This document shows positions 34,580-42,475 of a stretch of DNA of 64,000 nucleotides, one piece after another. The stretch comes from Microbacterium nymphoidis. GTDB lineage: Bacteria > Actinomycetota > Actinomycetes > Actinomycetales > Microbacteriaceae. The notes under the pieces were generated by a model. The model was not told the origin of the DNA. It did not search any database and was given only the letters and a program-made list of their open reading frames with translations. The translations under genes and the position numbers were made by a program. Each line of letters opens with the position of its first letter. Within the stretch, counting starts at the first letter, position 1. The DNA is taken from the NCBI RefSeq assembly GCF_021044885.1, contig NZ_JAJNOD010000001.1, forward strand, positions 372,001 through 436,000, in the 5' to 3' direction.

Positions 34580-34810
34580 GTGCTGTCCGCCGCGCTCACC
34601 CACATCGTCTCGGGGATCGTCGATCACCCGGAGGACGTGAAGATCACATCGTCCACCTCATCGCGAGGTGAGGTCCTGGAGGTGCACGTGCATCCCGAGG
34701 ACCGCGGACGCGTGATCGGGCGCGGCGGACGGACCGCGAAGGCATTGCGGACGCTGATCTCGGCCCTCGCCGATGGCGCCCGTGTCCGCGTCGACGTCGC
34801 GGACGACTGA
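34580..34810 (+). CDS. KH-domain RNA-binding protein (KhpA-like)
   Basis: 76 residues from GTG. A single KH domain with the motif VIGRGGRTAKALRTLISALA, matching KhpA/YlqC. It probably binds RNA and acts in ribosome or envelope-related RNA control. It lies 5 bp after rpsP and shares one base with the rimM start (TGATG), so it is tightly coupled in the operon. Confidence 0.93.
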   Translation: MLSAALTHIVSGIVDHPEDVKITSSTSSRGEVLEVHVHPEDRGRVIGRGGRTAKALRTLISALADGARVRVDVADD

Positions 34811-35409
34811 TGTCCGGGCGTCAGGACAAGACGCAGCTCCGAGTCGGCCGCCTGGTCAAGGCGCACGGACTCAAGGGCGCGTTCAAGCTCGAGCTCTACA
34901 CCGATGACCCGGACGGTCGTTTCGTCCCGGGCGCGGAATTCACTCTGCAGGTTCCCGAGTCCTCTCCGTGGCACGGGAAGACCATCACAGTTCGCGAGTT
35001 CCGCTGGATGAACAGTCACGCCGTCGTCTTCTTCGAGGGAGTGGACGACCGCAACACCGCCGACGAACTCGTGCGTGCGATTCTCTGGATCGATCAGGAC
35101 GCCGACGCGGGGTCCGACGAAGACGACGCCTGGTACGACCACCAGCTCGTGGGCCTCGACGTCGTGCGTGACGGCGCCGTGGTGGGCCGTCTGGCCCGCG
35201 TCGAGCACCTGCCGGCCCAGGACCTGCTGATCGTGAAGACCACAGCGGGTGACGAGGTCATGGTGCCTTTCGTGTCCGCCATCGTCCCTGAGGTGGACGT
35301 CCGGGGCGGTCGCGTGACGATCACCCCGCCTCCGGGACTCTTCGAGGAGCTCGAAGCGGCGGACGAGGCGGACTCCGCACCGACGCAGGAAGCGGACGGC
35401 GAGGACTGA
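34810..35409 (+). CDS. rimM: ribosome maturation factor RimM
   Basis: 199 residues. A 30S assembly factor that binds S19. The N-terminal [20 protein letters not shown] and the PRC-barrel part [17 protein letters not shown] and [18 protein letters not shown] fit the family. The start ATG overlaps the stop of the KH gene, and trmD starts two bases after its own stop. Confidence 0.95.
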   Translation: MSGRQDKTQLRVGRLVKAHGLKGAFKLELYTDDPDGRFVPGAEFTLQVPESSPWHGKTITVREFRWMNSHAVVFFEGVDDRNTADELVRAILWIDQDADAGSDEDDAWYDHQLVGLDVVRDGAVVGRLARVEHLPAQDLLIVKTTAGDEVMVPFVSAIVPEVDVRGGRVTITPPPGLFEELEAADEADSAPTQEADGED

Positions 35410-35411
35410 TC

Positions 35412-36104
35412 GTGCGCATCGACGCGATCTCGATCTTCCCGCAGTTCTTCGACGTCCTGGAAGTCTCCCTGCTGGGCAAGGCCCGGCAGAGCGGCATTCT
35501 CGACGTGCGCGTACACGATCTCCGCGACTGGACGCATGACCGCCACCGCACGGTGGACGACACTCCCTACGGCGGCGGCGCGGGCATGGTCATGAAGCCC
35601 GAGCCCTGGGGTGAGGCGCTGGACGCCATCGCCCAGGACAGCGACGCCCGCCCGATCTTCATCTTCCCCTCGCCTGCCGGGGAGGTCTTCACACAGGCGA
35701 AGGCTCGCGAGCTGGCCACCGCGGACCACCTCGTCTTCGGCTGCGGCCGCTACGAGGGCATCGATGAGCGCGTCTTCGACTACGCACGCGAGCTCGGCGA
35801 CGTCCGCCTGATGAGCATCGGCGACTACGTCCTCAACGGGGGAGAGGTCGCGGTGATGGCCATGGTCGAGGCGATCGGCCGCCTGATCCCGGGCGTCGTC
35901 GGCAACCCGGAGAGCCTGGTCGAGGAATCGCACGAGGACGGACTCCTGGAGTATCCCTCCTACACCAAGCCCTCTGTCTGGCGCGGGCGCGAGGTGCCGC
36001 CGGTGCTGCTCAGCGGCAATCATGGCGCGGTCGATCGCTGGCGCCACGAACAGCAGGTGGAGCGCACCCGTCAGCGCCGTCCTGATCTTCTGGCCGGGGA
36101 CTGA
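35412..36104 (+). CDS. trmD: tRNA (guanine(37)-N(1))-methyltransferase
   Basis: 230 residues from GTG. A SPOUT-fold, SAM-dependent methylase for G37 beside the anticodon, needed to keep the reading frame. Motifs [15 protein letters not shown] and [16 protein letters not shown] form the trefoil-knot active site; [19 protein letters not shown] is the typical N-terminus. It is the last gene of the rpsP operon. Confidence 0.96.
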   Translation: MRIDAISIFPQFFDVLEVSLLGKARQSGILDVRVHDLRDWTHDRHRTVDDTPYGGGAGMVMKPEPWGEALDAIAQDSDARPIFIFPSPAGEVFTQAKARELATADHLVFGCGRYEGIDERVFDYARELGDVRLMSIGDYVLNGGEVAVMAMVEAIGRLIPGVVGNPESLVEESHEDGLLEYPSYTKPSVWRGREVPPVLLSGNHGAVDRWRHEQQVERTRQRRPDLLAGD

Positions 36105-36107
36105 GCT

Positions 36108-36147
36108 CAGCTCGGGAGTGTGACGAGGGTCAGCTCGGGAGTATGAC
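36108..36147. repeat. Short direct repeat containing the stop codon of the HEAT-like gene
   Basis: TCAGCTCGGGAGTRTGAC occurs at 36107-36124 and again at 36130-36147, with one mismatch in 18 bp. The second copy holds the last codons and stop of the minus-strand gene; the first copy lies downstream of that stop. Confidence 0.75.
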
Positions 36148-37728
36148 CTGCTCGGCGAGGTGGGGCGGCAGGAGGTCCCGGACACGTCGCAACACCGGGA
36201 CGGGCGCCGGTGAGTACTCCGGGTACCGGTGAAAGCTGCGCACGAGGGGAACGAATCGATCCTCGAACCGGCCAGCGAGCGCGACCGCCAGGAGGCACGC
36301 CGCCGTTCGAACGCCGGGCGGGTCCGAGCTGGCGAGCGCGTCGTCGAGGGCGGTCACCGCAGTCCCGAGATCGGTGCGGGAGAGCGCTTCGCCGAGCAGC
36401 AGGACGAGCGTCACCAGCATCGGGTCGTCCGCGACCGAGCGCGGCAGACGCGGGTCGAGCGTCGTGTGCTCGCTCACCGTGGTGCTGCCGGAGAGCACCG
36501 CTTCCAGAACGGGCCACGCACCCGCCGCGACGATGGCGTCGAGCGTGACAGGACGCGCGACGCCAGCGCGGAGGTCCGACTCGATGAGTTCAGCGAGAGT
36601 ACTCGCGCCCGGGGCCTCTGACAGAACGTCATTGCGAAGCCCGGCGAGGCGTTCGACCGCGTGACGGGTCGCGGGCAGTCCCCGGCTGATCAGATCGGGC
36701 GAGCCGCCGGCGAACAGGTCGGGTGATGCAGCGACGGCGTGGGCGAGGATCGCCCGGAGCTCGGAGGACACCGCACGGGCGGGGATCGGAGAATCCTCGT
36801 CGTAGCCGGCGGGCAAGGCGCGGCGGAGGCGTTCCTCGACGCCGGCGACGCGCAGTGATGGCGGCACGTCGGCCCGCGTGAGTTCGTCGTCTCCAGCGGA
36901 GAACAGCCACGCCGCTTCGGCGAACGGGCCGACGGCGGTGATCCAGGTCGTCGAAACGTACTCCTCCGAGTCCGCGAGGTGTGCCAGCACGTGTCGCGCG
37001 TGGTCATCGTGCGCGCCGGCAAAGGCCAGCGTGCCGGCTGCAGCCAAGCGCACGAGCAGCGATGCAGATGTCCGGACGAGGTCGCGGGCACGATCGGTCT
37101 CTGCCCGACGGTCGGAGCTGTCGTCCGATGCGGCCAGGAATCCAGCCAGCACCAGCCGGTCGGCGAGCAGCGCCGGATCATTCGTGTCCAGGTCAATGGC
37201 GACATCGCCCGGCAGCACGCCCAGCAATGCGAGCAAGCGCCAGGCCTCCGGGTCGTCCGTGCGGTCGGCATAGGCCCGAATGGCCCCCTCATGCGCTGCC
37301 ACGGCTCCGGCGTACTCCGTACGCGCATCGATGTCCCGCGGCGACCTGACGAAGTGGGTCTCACCGACGGCGATGCGGGCGAGGAACGCCATCGCGGTGG
37401 CGTTGTCGCGTTCGACCAGCTCGACGAGGAAGGGGATCGCCGCCTCCGACGCGGAGAAGACCGACCCCTGGTGCGTCGTCGCCGCATACAGACCGTGCGC
37501 GCCGTAGGCGACATCGCCGGGATCGTCGCTGGTGATCGCCTCCAGATACAGCGGCGTCTCCGTCGCGGCACCGTAGGCGTCTTCCAGCGAGGTCCAGTCG
37601 ATGTCTCTCAGGCCCTGCGGCGGCGATGTCCGCCCGCGCAGGGGCGGCCGGGCCAGGCCGTCGTGCTCGATCTCTTCGTTGTCCTGCTCCTCGAATTCCG
37701 GCAGCAGAGCGGGGTCGAAGGCCTCCAT
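36130..37728 (-). CDS. HEAT-repeat-like protein of unknown function
   Basis: 532 residues, acidic, Ala- and Leu-rich. The segment IDWTSLEDAYGAATETPLYL, followed by DPGDVAYGAHGLYAATTHQGSV and IPFLVELV, matches a family of HEAT-repeat proteins found widely in Streptomyces and relatives. The rest is helical repeats (LAHLADSEEYVSTTWITAVG, LLGEALSRTDLGTAVTAL). No catalytic motif is visible. Such solenoids usually bind proteins. The 3' end is duplicated in an 18-bp repeat just downstream. It ends facing trmD. Confidence 0.75.
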   Translation of the reverse strand: MEAFDPALLPEFEEQDNEEIEHDGLARPPLRGRTSPPQGLRDIDWTSLEDAYGAATETPLYLEAITSDDPGDVAYGAHGLYAATTHQGSVFSASEAAIPFLVELVERDNATAMAFLARIAVGETHFVRSPRDIDARTEYAGAVAAHEGAIRAYADRTDDPEAWRLLALLGVLPGDVAIDLDTNDPALLADRLVLAGFLAASDDSSDRRAETDRARDLVRTSASLLVRLAAAGTLAFAGAHDDHARHVLAHLADSEEYVSTTWITAVGPFAEAAWLFSAGDDELTRADVPPSLRVAGVEERLRRALPAGYDEDSPIPARAVSSELRAILAHAVAASPDLFAGGSPDLISRGLPATRHAVERLAGLRNDVLSEAPGASTLAELIESDLRAGVARPVTLDAIVAAGAWPVLEAVLSGSTTVSEHTTLDPRLPRSVADDPMLVTLVLLLGEALSRTDLGTAVTALDDALASSDPPGVRTAACLLAVALAGRFEDRFVPLVRSFHRYPEYSPAPVPVLRRVRDLLPPHLAEQVILPS

Positions 37729-37744
37729 GGCGGAGCGTGGCGGG

Positions 37745-38527
37745 TCAGTCGACGCCGAGGAAGGTGCGGTCGGTCAGGACGATCGGGCCGTCCGCGGTGA
37801 TCGCGACGGTGTGCTCACTGTGCGCACCGCGTGAACCGTCGGCCGACTTGAGGGTCCAGCCGTCGGCATCGGTGACGAGCTCGTCGGTGGTGGCCAGCAG
37901 CCAGGGCTCGATGGCGACGACCAGTCCATCGCGCAGCGGGTAGCCGCGACCGGCCTTGCCGTTGTTGGCGATGTGCGGGTCGCCGTGCATCGTGCGGCCC
38001 ACGCCGTGTCCACCGAAGTCGGTGTTGATCGAGTAGCCCTCCGCGTGGCAGATCTCCGCGATGGCGGCCGAGATGTCGCCGATCCGCTTGTCGGTGGTCG
38101 CGGTGGCGATCGCGGCGGCGAGCGCGCGCTGCGTGGTGTCGATCAGCCGGAGGTCCTCATCGCGCGCGGTCCCCACCACGAACGAGACGGCCGAGTCGGC
38201 GACCCAGCCGTCGACGGAGGCCGCGAAGTCGAGCGAGACGAGGTCGCCGTCGCGCAGCGTGTAGTCGAAGGGGACACCGTGGAGGACGGCGTCGTTGATA
38301 GACGTGCAGATCACCTTGCCGAACGGGCCGGAGCCGAAAGACGGGGCGTAATCGATGTAGCAGGACTCGGCGCCGGCCTTGCGGATCATGTCGTGGGCGT
38401 GACGGTCGAGGGTGAGCAGATTGGTGCCCACCTTCGTCTCGTCGCGCAGCGTCGCCAGCACCTCCGCCACGAAGCGTCCTGCCGGACGCATCTGCTCGAT
38501 CTCGGTGGGCGTGCGCAGCTCGATCAT
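37745..38527 (-). CDS. map: methionine aminopeptidase, type I
   Basis: 260 residues. It removes the initiator methionine from new proteins. The metal ligands are visible: Asp in VSLDFAASVDGWVADSA (two), His in GGHGVGRTMHGDPHI, Glu in VAIEPWLL and Glu in GAHSEHTVAI. The N-terminal MIELRTPTEIEQMRPAGRFV is typical. GAAGGGAAATC precedes the ATG. The HEAT-like gene starts 16 bp downstream on the same strand. Confidence 0.96.
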   Translation of the reverse strand: MIELRTPTEIEQMRPAGRFVAEVLATLRDETKVGTNLLTLDRHAHDMIRKAGAESCYIDYAPSFGSGPFGKVICTSINDAVLHGVPFDYTLRDGDLVSLDFAASVDGWVADSAVSFVVGTARDEDLRLIDTTQRALAAAIATATTDKRIGDISAAIAEICHAEGYSINTDFGGHGVGRTMHGDPHIANNGKAGRGYPLRDGLVVAIEPWLLATTDELVTDADGWTLKSADGSRGAHSEHTVAITADGPIVLTDRTFLGVD

Positions 38528-38623
38528 GATTTCCCTTCGATGTTGCTCTCATTCTTCCGCATATCGGCAGGGGGAGTGCTGAACGCCGTTCGGATTCCAG
38601 CCCCACACCGGAGGGAACGGGGC

Positions 38624-38629
38624 TAGCAT
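38624..38629 (+). promoter_or_regulatory. -10 element TAGCAT, leaderless promoter
   Basis: TAGCAT, GACCAG, ATG 38636. Confidence 0.65.
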
Positions 38630-38635
38630 GACCAG

Positions 38636-39133
38636 ATGGTGATCCGTCGCGCGATGTACAGCTGGTTGCTTCCGGCGGCCTTCGTCCTGCCCGTCTGGCT
38701 GCTGATCGGCTGGGCCATCTTCAACCAGAACGGTTTCGCGCTGCTGCCGGTGCTCCTGATATTCGCGCCGGCCGTTTTCGTCAGCGAGCTCGTCCTCATG
38801 CTGCTGGTACGCTCGCGTCCCGGTGTGCGTGCCCAGCGGGCGCTGTCATGGTGGGACGTCGCGGGCTTCGGTATCTGGCATTTGCTCACCATCGGCGTGG
38901 GCTTCTACGCCGAGCCCTTGTTTGCCCTCAACCTGGTGCTGGCGATCCTCGCCGCGGTCGGCGTGCTGTGGCTGTGCCTCTGGCAGTTGTGGACCACCAC
39001 GAAGACGGCGCGCGCCCCTCTGCTCATCCGGGAGACGTTCGATCGGGTACGTCCCGGCGGTGCCGGCTCGGTTGGTGTTGAGGACATCGTGATCGTCGAG
39101 GAGTCGCGTCCGGGGCATCCCGCACACTCCTGA
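38636..39133 (+). CDS. hypothetical membrane protein with four predicted membrane segments
   Basis: 165 residues. Hydrophobic segments lie at about 8-27, 33-57, 77-95 and 97-115, followed by a soluble tail of 50 residues ending SRPGHPAHS. No known motif. It stands alone between map (divergent) and the rplS leader. Function unknown. Confidence 0.75.
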   Translation: MVIRRAMYSWLLPAAFVLPVWLLIGWAIFNQNGFALLPVLLIFAPAVFVSELVLMLLVRSRPGVRAQRALSWWDVAGFGIWHLLTIGVGFYAEPLFALNLVLAILAAVGVLWLCLWQLWTTTKTARAPLLIRETFDRVRPGGAGSVGVEDIVIVEESRPGHPAHS

Positions 39134-39144
39134 CAGCGCAGCAT

Positions 39145-39174
39145 TTGGCGTCGCGTTCGGCGACATGCGATAAT
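39145..39174 (+). promoter_or_regulatory. Promoter of rplS
   Basis: -35 TTGGCG (39145-39150), 18-bp spacer, -10 GATAAT (39169-39174). Transcription should start near 39181, leaving a leader of about 140 bases before rplS. The leader is long for this genome and could hold an autoregulatory structure for L19. Confidence 0.6.
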
Positions 39175-39320
39175 TGACGCTTGTGCCGTGATCACGCGCG
39201 CTTCGGTGCGCCCACGCGAACACTCCGCCACAGGGGAGTACCGGCTGCAAGGCGCACGAAAAAGCAATTGCTACCCATTCTTATGCGGCTGACCTGTGGC
39301 GGGCGCAGGAAGTGAAGATC

Positions 39321-39668
39321 ATGCAGATCCTCGACTCCGTCGACGCAGCCTCGCTGCGCTCCGACATTCCGGCTTTCTTCCCCGGTGACACCGTCAAGGT
39401 GCACGTGAACATCGTCGAGGGCTCGCGCTCTCGTATCCAGGTGTTCCAGGGCGTCGTCCTGGGTCGCCAGGGCGATGGCGTTCGCGAGACCTTCACGGTC
39501 CGCAAGATCAGCTTCCAGGTGGGCGTCGAGCGCACCTTCCCGGTGCACTCGCCGGTGATCGACCACATCGAGGTCGTCACCCGTGGTGACGTGCGTCGCG
39601 CGAAGCTGTACTACCTGCGCAACCTGCGTGGCAAGAAGGCGAAGATCAAGGAGAAGCGCGAGAGCTGA
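39321..39668 (+). CDS. rplS: 50S ribosomal protein L19
   Basis: 115 residues from ATG 39321, preceded by GCAGGAAG; a GTG nine bases upstream is in frame but less likely. [19 protein letters not shown] is the usual N-terminus. It sits at the subunit interface near 16S r[22 protein letters not shown] and the basic end [13 protein letters not shown] are diagnostic. A terminator follows. Confidence 0.96.
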   Translation: MQILDSVDAASLRSDIPAFFPGDTVKVHVNIVEGSRSRIQVFQGVVLGRQGDGVRETFTVRKISFQVGVERTFPVHSPVIDHIEVVTRGDVRRAKLYYLRNLRGKKAKIKEKRES

Positions 39669-39682
39669 ATCGCGCCACTCCG

Positions 39683-39713
39683 ACGGCACCCCGCGACTCC
39701 GGTCCGGGGTGCC
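39683..39713 (+). terminator. Terminator after rplS
   Basis: Stem CGGCACCCC / GGGGTGCCG (9 bp) around a 13-base loop, followed by TTCTTTG. Confidence 0.75.
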
Positions 39714-39845
39714 GTTCTTTGTGTCGCATGCACCGGCATCAGGGCCTTCACAGGCGCGCCGCCACGCGAATCGCCGGGACCACACCGCGGAGTGTGGAAC
39801 GATTGATCCGGTGCGCGGATTCTTGCTCGCGCCACGAAGGATGTC

Positions 39846-40661
39846 ATGTCAACTGCCGAGCCGTCAGCCCCGCTCACCCGCCGAGACGCTCGGCGTGCCC
39901 GTCGCGATGACGCTGAGAGCCGCTCGCGTGGCTGGGGGGTGTTCCTCCGCGACGTCGTCGTGATCGTGCTCATCGCCCTGCTGGTGTCGTTCCTCGTGAA
40001 GACCTTCGTGGTGCGCTCCTTCTACATCCCCTCGGGCTCGATGGAGAACACCCTGCAGGTGCAGGACCGGATTCTCGTGGACGAGCTGACCCCGCGTTTC
40101 ACGGACTATCAGCGCGGTGACATCATCGTCTTCCGCGACCCGGGTGGGTGGCTGGAGGGGCAGTCACCGGCGCCGTCCAAGAGCGCGTTCGTCGACGGTG
40201 TCGAGTGGATGCTCTCGCTCGTGGGCCTGGCCGCCCCCGACAGCTCGGATCACCTCATCAAGCGCATCATCGGGCTGCCGGGCGACCACGTGGTGTGCTG
40301 CAATGCGCTGGATCAGATCGAGGTCAACGGCGTGCCTCTCGAGGAGTCCGCCTACGTGAAGCTGGCGCCGGGCCAGAAGATGCCCAGTGTCGTGCCGTTC
40401 GACGTCACCGTTCCCGCCGACTCGTTCTGGGTCATGGGTGACAACCGGGATCGCTCGCGGGACTCCCGGTACAACCAGGACCAGCCGGCCAAGGGCTTCG
40501 TGCCCAGCGAGGACGTCGTCGGCCGCGCCTTCCTGCGAACCTGGCCGTTCGATCGCTTCGGCGGGCTGGGGACGACGGGTGACTCGTTCGCCGGGGTGCC
40601 CGACAGCGACTCCGGTGATGAGCCGGTGATCGACCCGAGCCCGGCGGCTACGGCGGGATGA
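39846..40661 (+). CDS. lepB: signal peptidase I
   Basis: 271 residues. It cleaves signal peptides of exported proteins at the outer face of the membrane. One membrane segment lies at about 33-53. The catalytic serine is Ser65 in YIPSGSMENTL and the general-base lysine is Lys139 in LIKRIIGLPGDHV. VMGDNRDRSRDSRY is the later conserved box. The start GAAGGATGTC-ATG is chosen for its ribosome site. It overlaps rnhB by 4 bp. Confidence 0.96.
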   Translation: MSTAEPSAPLTRRDARRARRDDAESRSRGWGVFLRDVVVIVLIALLVSFLVKTFVVRSFYIPSGSMENTLQVQDRILVDELTPRFTDYQRGDIIVFRDPGGWLEGQSPAPSKSAFVDGVEWMLSLVGLAAPDSSDHLIKRIIGLPGDHVVCCNALDQIEVNGVPLEESAYVKLAPGQKMPSVVPFDVTVPADSFWVMGDNRDRSRDSRYNQDQPAKGFVPSEDVVGRAFLRTWPFDRFGGLGTTGDSFAGVPDSDSGDEPVIDPSPAATAG

Positions 40662-41314
40662 GTCCGATCCTGCCCACGCTCGATCTTGAGCGCGAACTGC
40701 TTCGCGATCATCGCTGGGTCATCGCGTGCGATGAAGTGGGGCGCGGCGCGCTTGCCGGTCCCGTGACGGTCGGTGCCGCCTTCTTTGATGCGTCTCGGCT
40801 GTCCGAGCCCATCCCCGAGGGGCTGCGGGACTCGAAGCTGATCGTGGAGAAGAAGCGCGCCGACGTCGCCGAGCGTGCGGCGTCCTGGGTCGGCGCGAGC
40901 GCGCTCGGCTGGGCATCGGCGCAGGAGATCGACCAGGTGGGCATCATGCGTGCGCTGGGGCTCGCCGCCATCCGCGCGATCGACGGGCTTGCCGCGCTGG
41001 ATCTCGACCCTGCCGAGGGGATCGTGATCCTCGACGGCAACCACGACTACATCTCGCCAGCCGGAGGCTGGGGCTACCGCGTCCGGCCGGTGATCAAGGG
41101 GGACCGCGACTGTGCGTCGGCATCGGCGGCATCGGTGATCGCCAAGGTCGAGCGGGATGCGCTGATGGAGCGTCTTCACATCGACACCCCGGTGTACGGG
41201 TGGGACCACAACAAGGGTTATGCGAGCCAGGCCCACCGCGAGGCGATCGAGGCGCACGGCATCTCCGTGCACCACCGTGCATCATGGTCGTTCAGCGGGA
41301 ACACGCTGTTCTGA
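40658..41314 (+). CDS. rnhB: ribonuclease HII
   Basis: 218 residues. It removes ribonucleotides from DNA-RNA hybrids. The first active-site pair is in WVIACDEVGRGALAGPV, with further acids in ILDGNHDY and VIKGDRDCASASAASVIAKV. WDHNKGYASQAHREAI is the typical C-terminal motif. The ATGA overlap with lepB and nearby DUF2469 are the usual actinobacterial neighbourhood. Confidence 0.95.
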   Translation: MSPILPTLDLERELLRDHRWVIACDEVGRGALAGPVTVGAAFFDASRLSEPIPEGLRDSKLIVEKKRADVAERAASWVGASALGWASAQEIDQVGIMRALGLAAIRAIDGLAALDLDPAEGIVILDGNHDYISPAGGWGYRVRPVIKGDRDCASASAASVIAKVERDALMERLHIDTPVYGWDHNKGYASQAHREAIEAHGISVHHRASWSFSGNTLF

Positions 41315-41353
41315 TCGTGCCCGGCGCCGCACTCACCGCCCGCTGTCCCGGCA

Positions 41354-41359
41354 TAGGAT
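41354..41359 (+). promoter_or_regulatory. -10 element TAGGAT before the DUF2469 gene
   Basis: TAGGAT, nine bases including GGAGG, then ATG 41369. The GGAGG may act in promoter context more than in translation. Confidence 0.5.
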
Positions 41360-41368
41360 GGAGGCAAT

Positions 41369-41698
41369 ATGGATGAGGATGCTTTCGACGACTACGACCG
41401 CGAGCTCGAACTGGCGCTCTTCCGCGAGTACCGCGACGTGGTGCGCCAGTTCACGTACGTGATCGAGACCGAGCGTCGCTTCTACCTCGCCAACGACGTC
41501 CAGCTGGAGCGACGCGACTCCGAGCATGATTTCTACTTCGAGCTCACGATGAAAGACGTCTGGGTGTGGGACATCTACCGCGCAGATCGCTTCGTCAAGT
41601 CGGTGCGGGTGCTCACCTTCAAGGATGTGAACATCGAGGAGCTGTCCAGCAGCGACTTCCAGCTCCCGGCAGATCTCTCGCTCGACGGGGACCAGTGA
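41369..41698 (+). CDS. DUF2469 family protein
   Basis: 109 residues, acidic and soluble. MDEDAFDDYDRELELALFRE and YRDVVRQFTYVIETERRFYLAN are the strongly conserved start of this actinobacterial family. It follows rnhB in most actinobacteria. Function is not known. Confidence 0.93.
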   Translation: MDEDAFDDYDRELELALFREYRDVVRQFTYVIETERRFYLANDVQLERRDSEHDFYFELTMKDVWVWDIYRADRFVKSVRVLTFKDVNIEELSSSDFQLPADLSLDGDQ

Positions 41699-41740
41699 CG
41701 CGAGCCGCGGGCGGGGAGTGAACGCCGCGGCGATCCGGGG

Positions 41741-42346
41741 TCAGATCTCGACCGTCACGAGACGCTGGATACCGGAGCTCACCAGTGCCACCATGTCGAC
41801 GTGGTCGCGATCGAGGAGCCACTGCGTCTGTACTCCGTCGGTGAGCGCGATCAGGCCTCGGGCTGCGGATTCGGGGTCAACATCGTCGGCGAGCTCACCG
41901 CGAGCGGCAAGGGCTGCGAACGTGCCGCTCAGGAACCCGACCGCGAACTCGTACCGCTCGCGCAGGTAGTCGTGCAGCGGATGTTCAGCTGACGTCGCCT
42001 CCGCGGCGAGGGCCACCTGGAGTTCCACCATTCGCGGGGCGCTCTGGTTGTATCGCGCGGCGTCGATCCACTGCCGCAGTACCCCGATGGGGTCATCGAG
42101 CGAGGACATCCGGCGGATCGCCTCCTCGTCGCGCCAGCCGAGCACCGCGTGCAGCAGTTCGAGCTTGGTCGGGAAGTAGTGGCGAACGCCGGCGTGCGTC
42201 AGCCCCGCTTTCGCGGCGACCTCGCGCAGTCCGCCGTTGCGATAGCCCGCGGTCGCGAACACCTCGAGCGCGGCCTCCAGGATCGCCGTCCGGCGGGCTT
42301 CGCCCTTCGCATAGCGCCGCGGCGCGGGAGCCGGATCAGTGGTCAC
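41741..42346 (-). CDS. TetR-family regulator of the glycoside locus
   Basis: 201 residues from GTG 42346, fixed by TAGCCT six bases upstream. The helix-turn-helix is AILEAALEVFATAGYRNGGL and EVAAKAGLTHAGVRHYFPTK (about residues 20-62). The C-terminal domain has ARYNQSAPRMVELQVALAAEA and LIALTDGVQTQWLLD, typical of ligand-binding TetR proteins. It is divergent from the MFS gene, and a 28-bp perfect palindrome lies between them. It is most likely the repressor of the transporter-hydrolase-glycosidase genes, released by a glycoside or aglycone. Confidence 0.9.
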   Translation of the reverse strand: MTTDPAPAPRRYAKGEARRTAILEAALEVFATAGYRNGGLREVAAKAGLTHAGVRHYFPTKLELLHAVLGWRDEEAIRRMSSLDDPIGVLRQWIDAARYNQSAPRMVELQVALAAEATSAEHPLHDYLRERYEFAVGFLSGTFAALAARGELADDVDPESAARGLIALTDGVQTQWLLDRDHVDMVALVSSGIQRLVTVEI

Positions 42347-42352
42347 GCATCG

Positions 42353-42358
42353 AGGCTA
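42353..42358 (-). promoter_or_regulatory. -10 element TAGCCT, leaderless promoter for the TetR gene
   Basis: Minus strand: TAGCCT, CGATGC, GTG (start 42346). Confidence 0.65.
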
Positions 42359-42393
42359 CCCCAGCCGCCGATGCCCGACGCGGACGGGGCGAA

Positions 42394-42421
42394 AGAAAAC
42401 CACCCACGTGGGTGGTTTTCT
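42394..42421. promoter_or_regulatory. 28-bp perfect palindrome, TetR operator candidate
   Basis: Half-site AGAAAACCACCCAC followed at once by its exact inverse; the centre is CCCACGTGGG. It spans the expected -35 region of the MFS promoter, since a -10 TACTGT lies at 42424-42429, three bases after it. It is about 35 bp upstream of the TetR gene's own -10. The position is right for repression of the MFS operon. Confidence 0.85.
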
Positions 42422-42423
42422 GT

Positions 42424-42429
42424 TACTGT
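42424..42429 (+). promoter_or_regulatory. -10 element TACTGT of the MFS-hydrolase-glycosidase genes
   Basis: TACTGT lies directly after the palindrome. Predicted transcription start is near 42436, leaving a 40-base leader with CTGGAG before ATG 42476. Confidence 0.45.
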
Positions 42430-42475
42430 CGTCTCAGCCGAGCCGCAGGAGCTCGCACGACGCCCTGGAGACACC

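Noticed and set aside
42394..42421. Phage attachment site or transcription terminator
   Set aside because: No integrase or tRNA lies nearby, and the location between divergent genes directly at a -10 fits an operator better.
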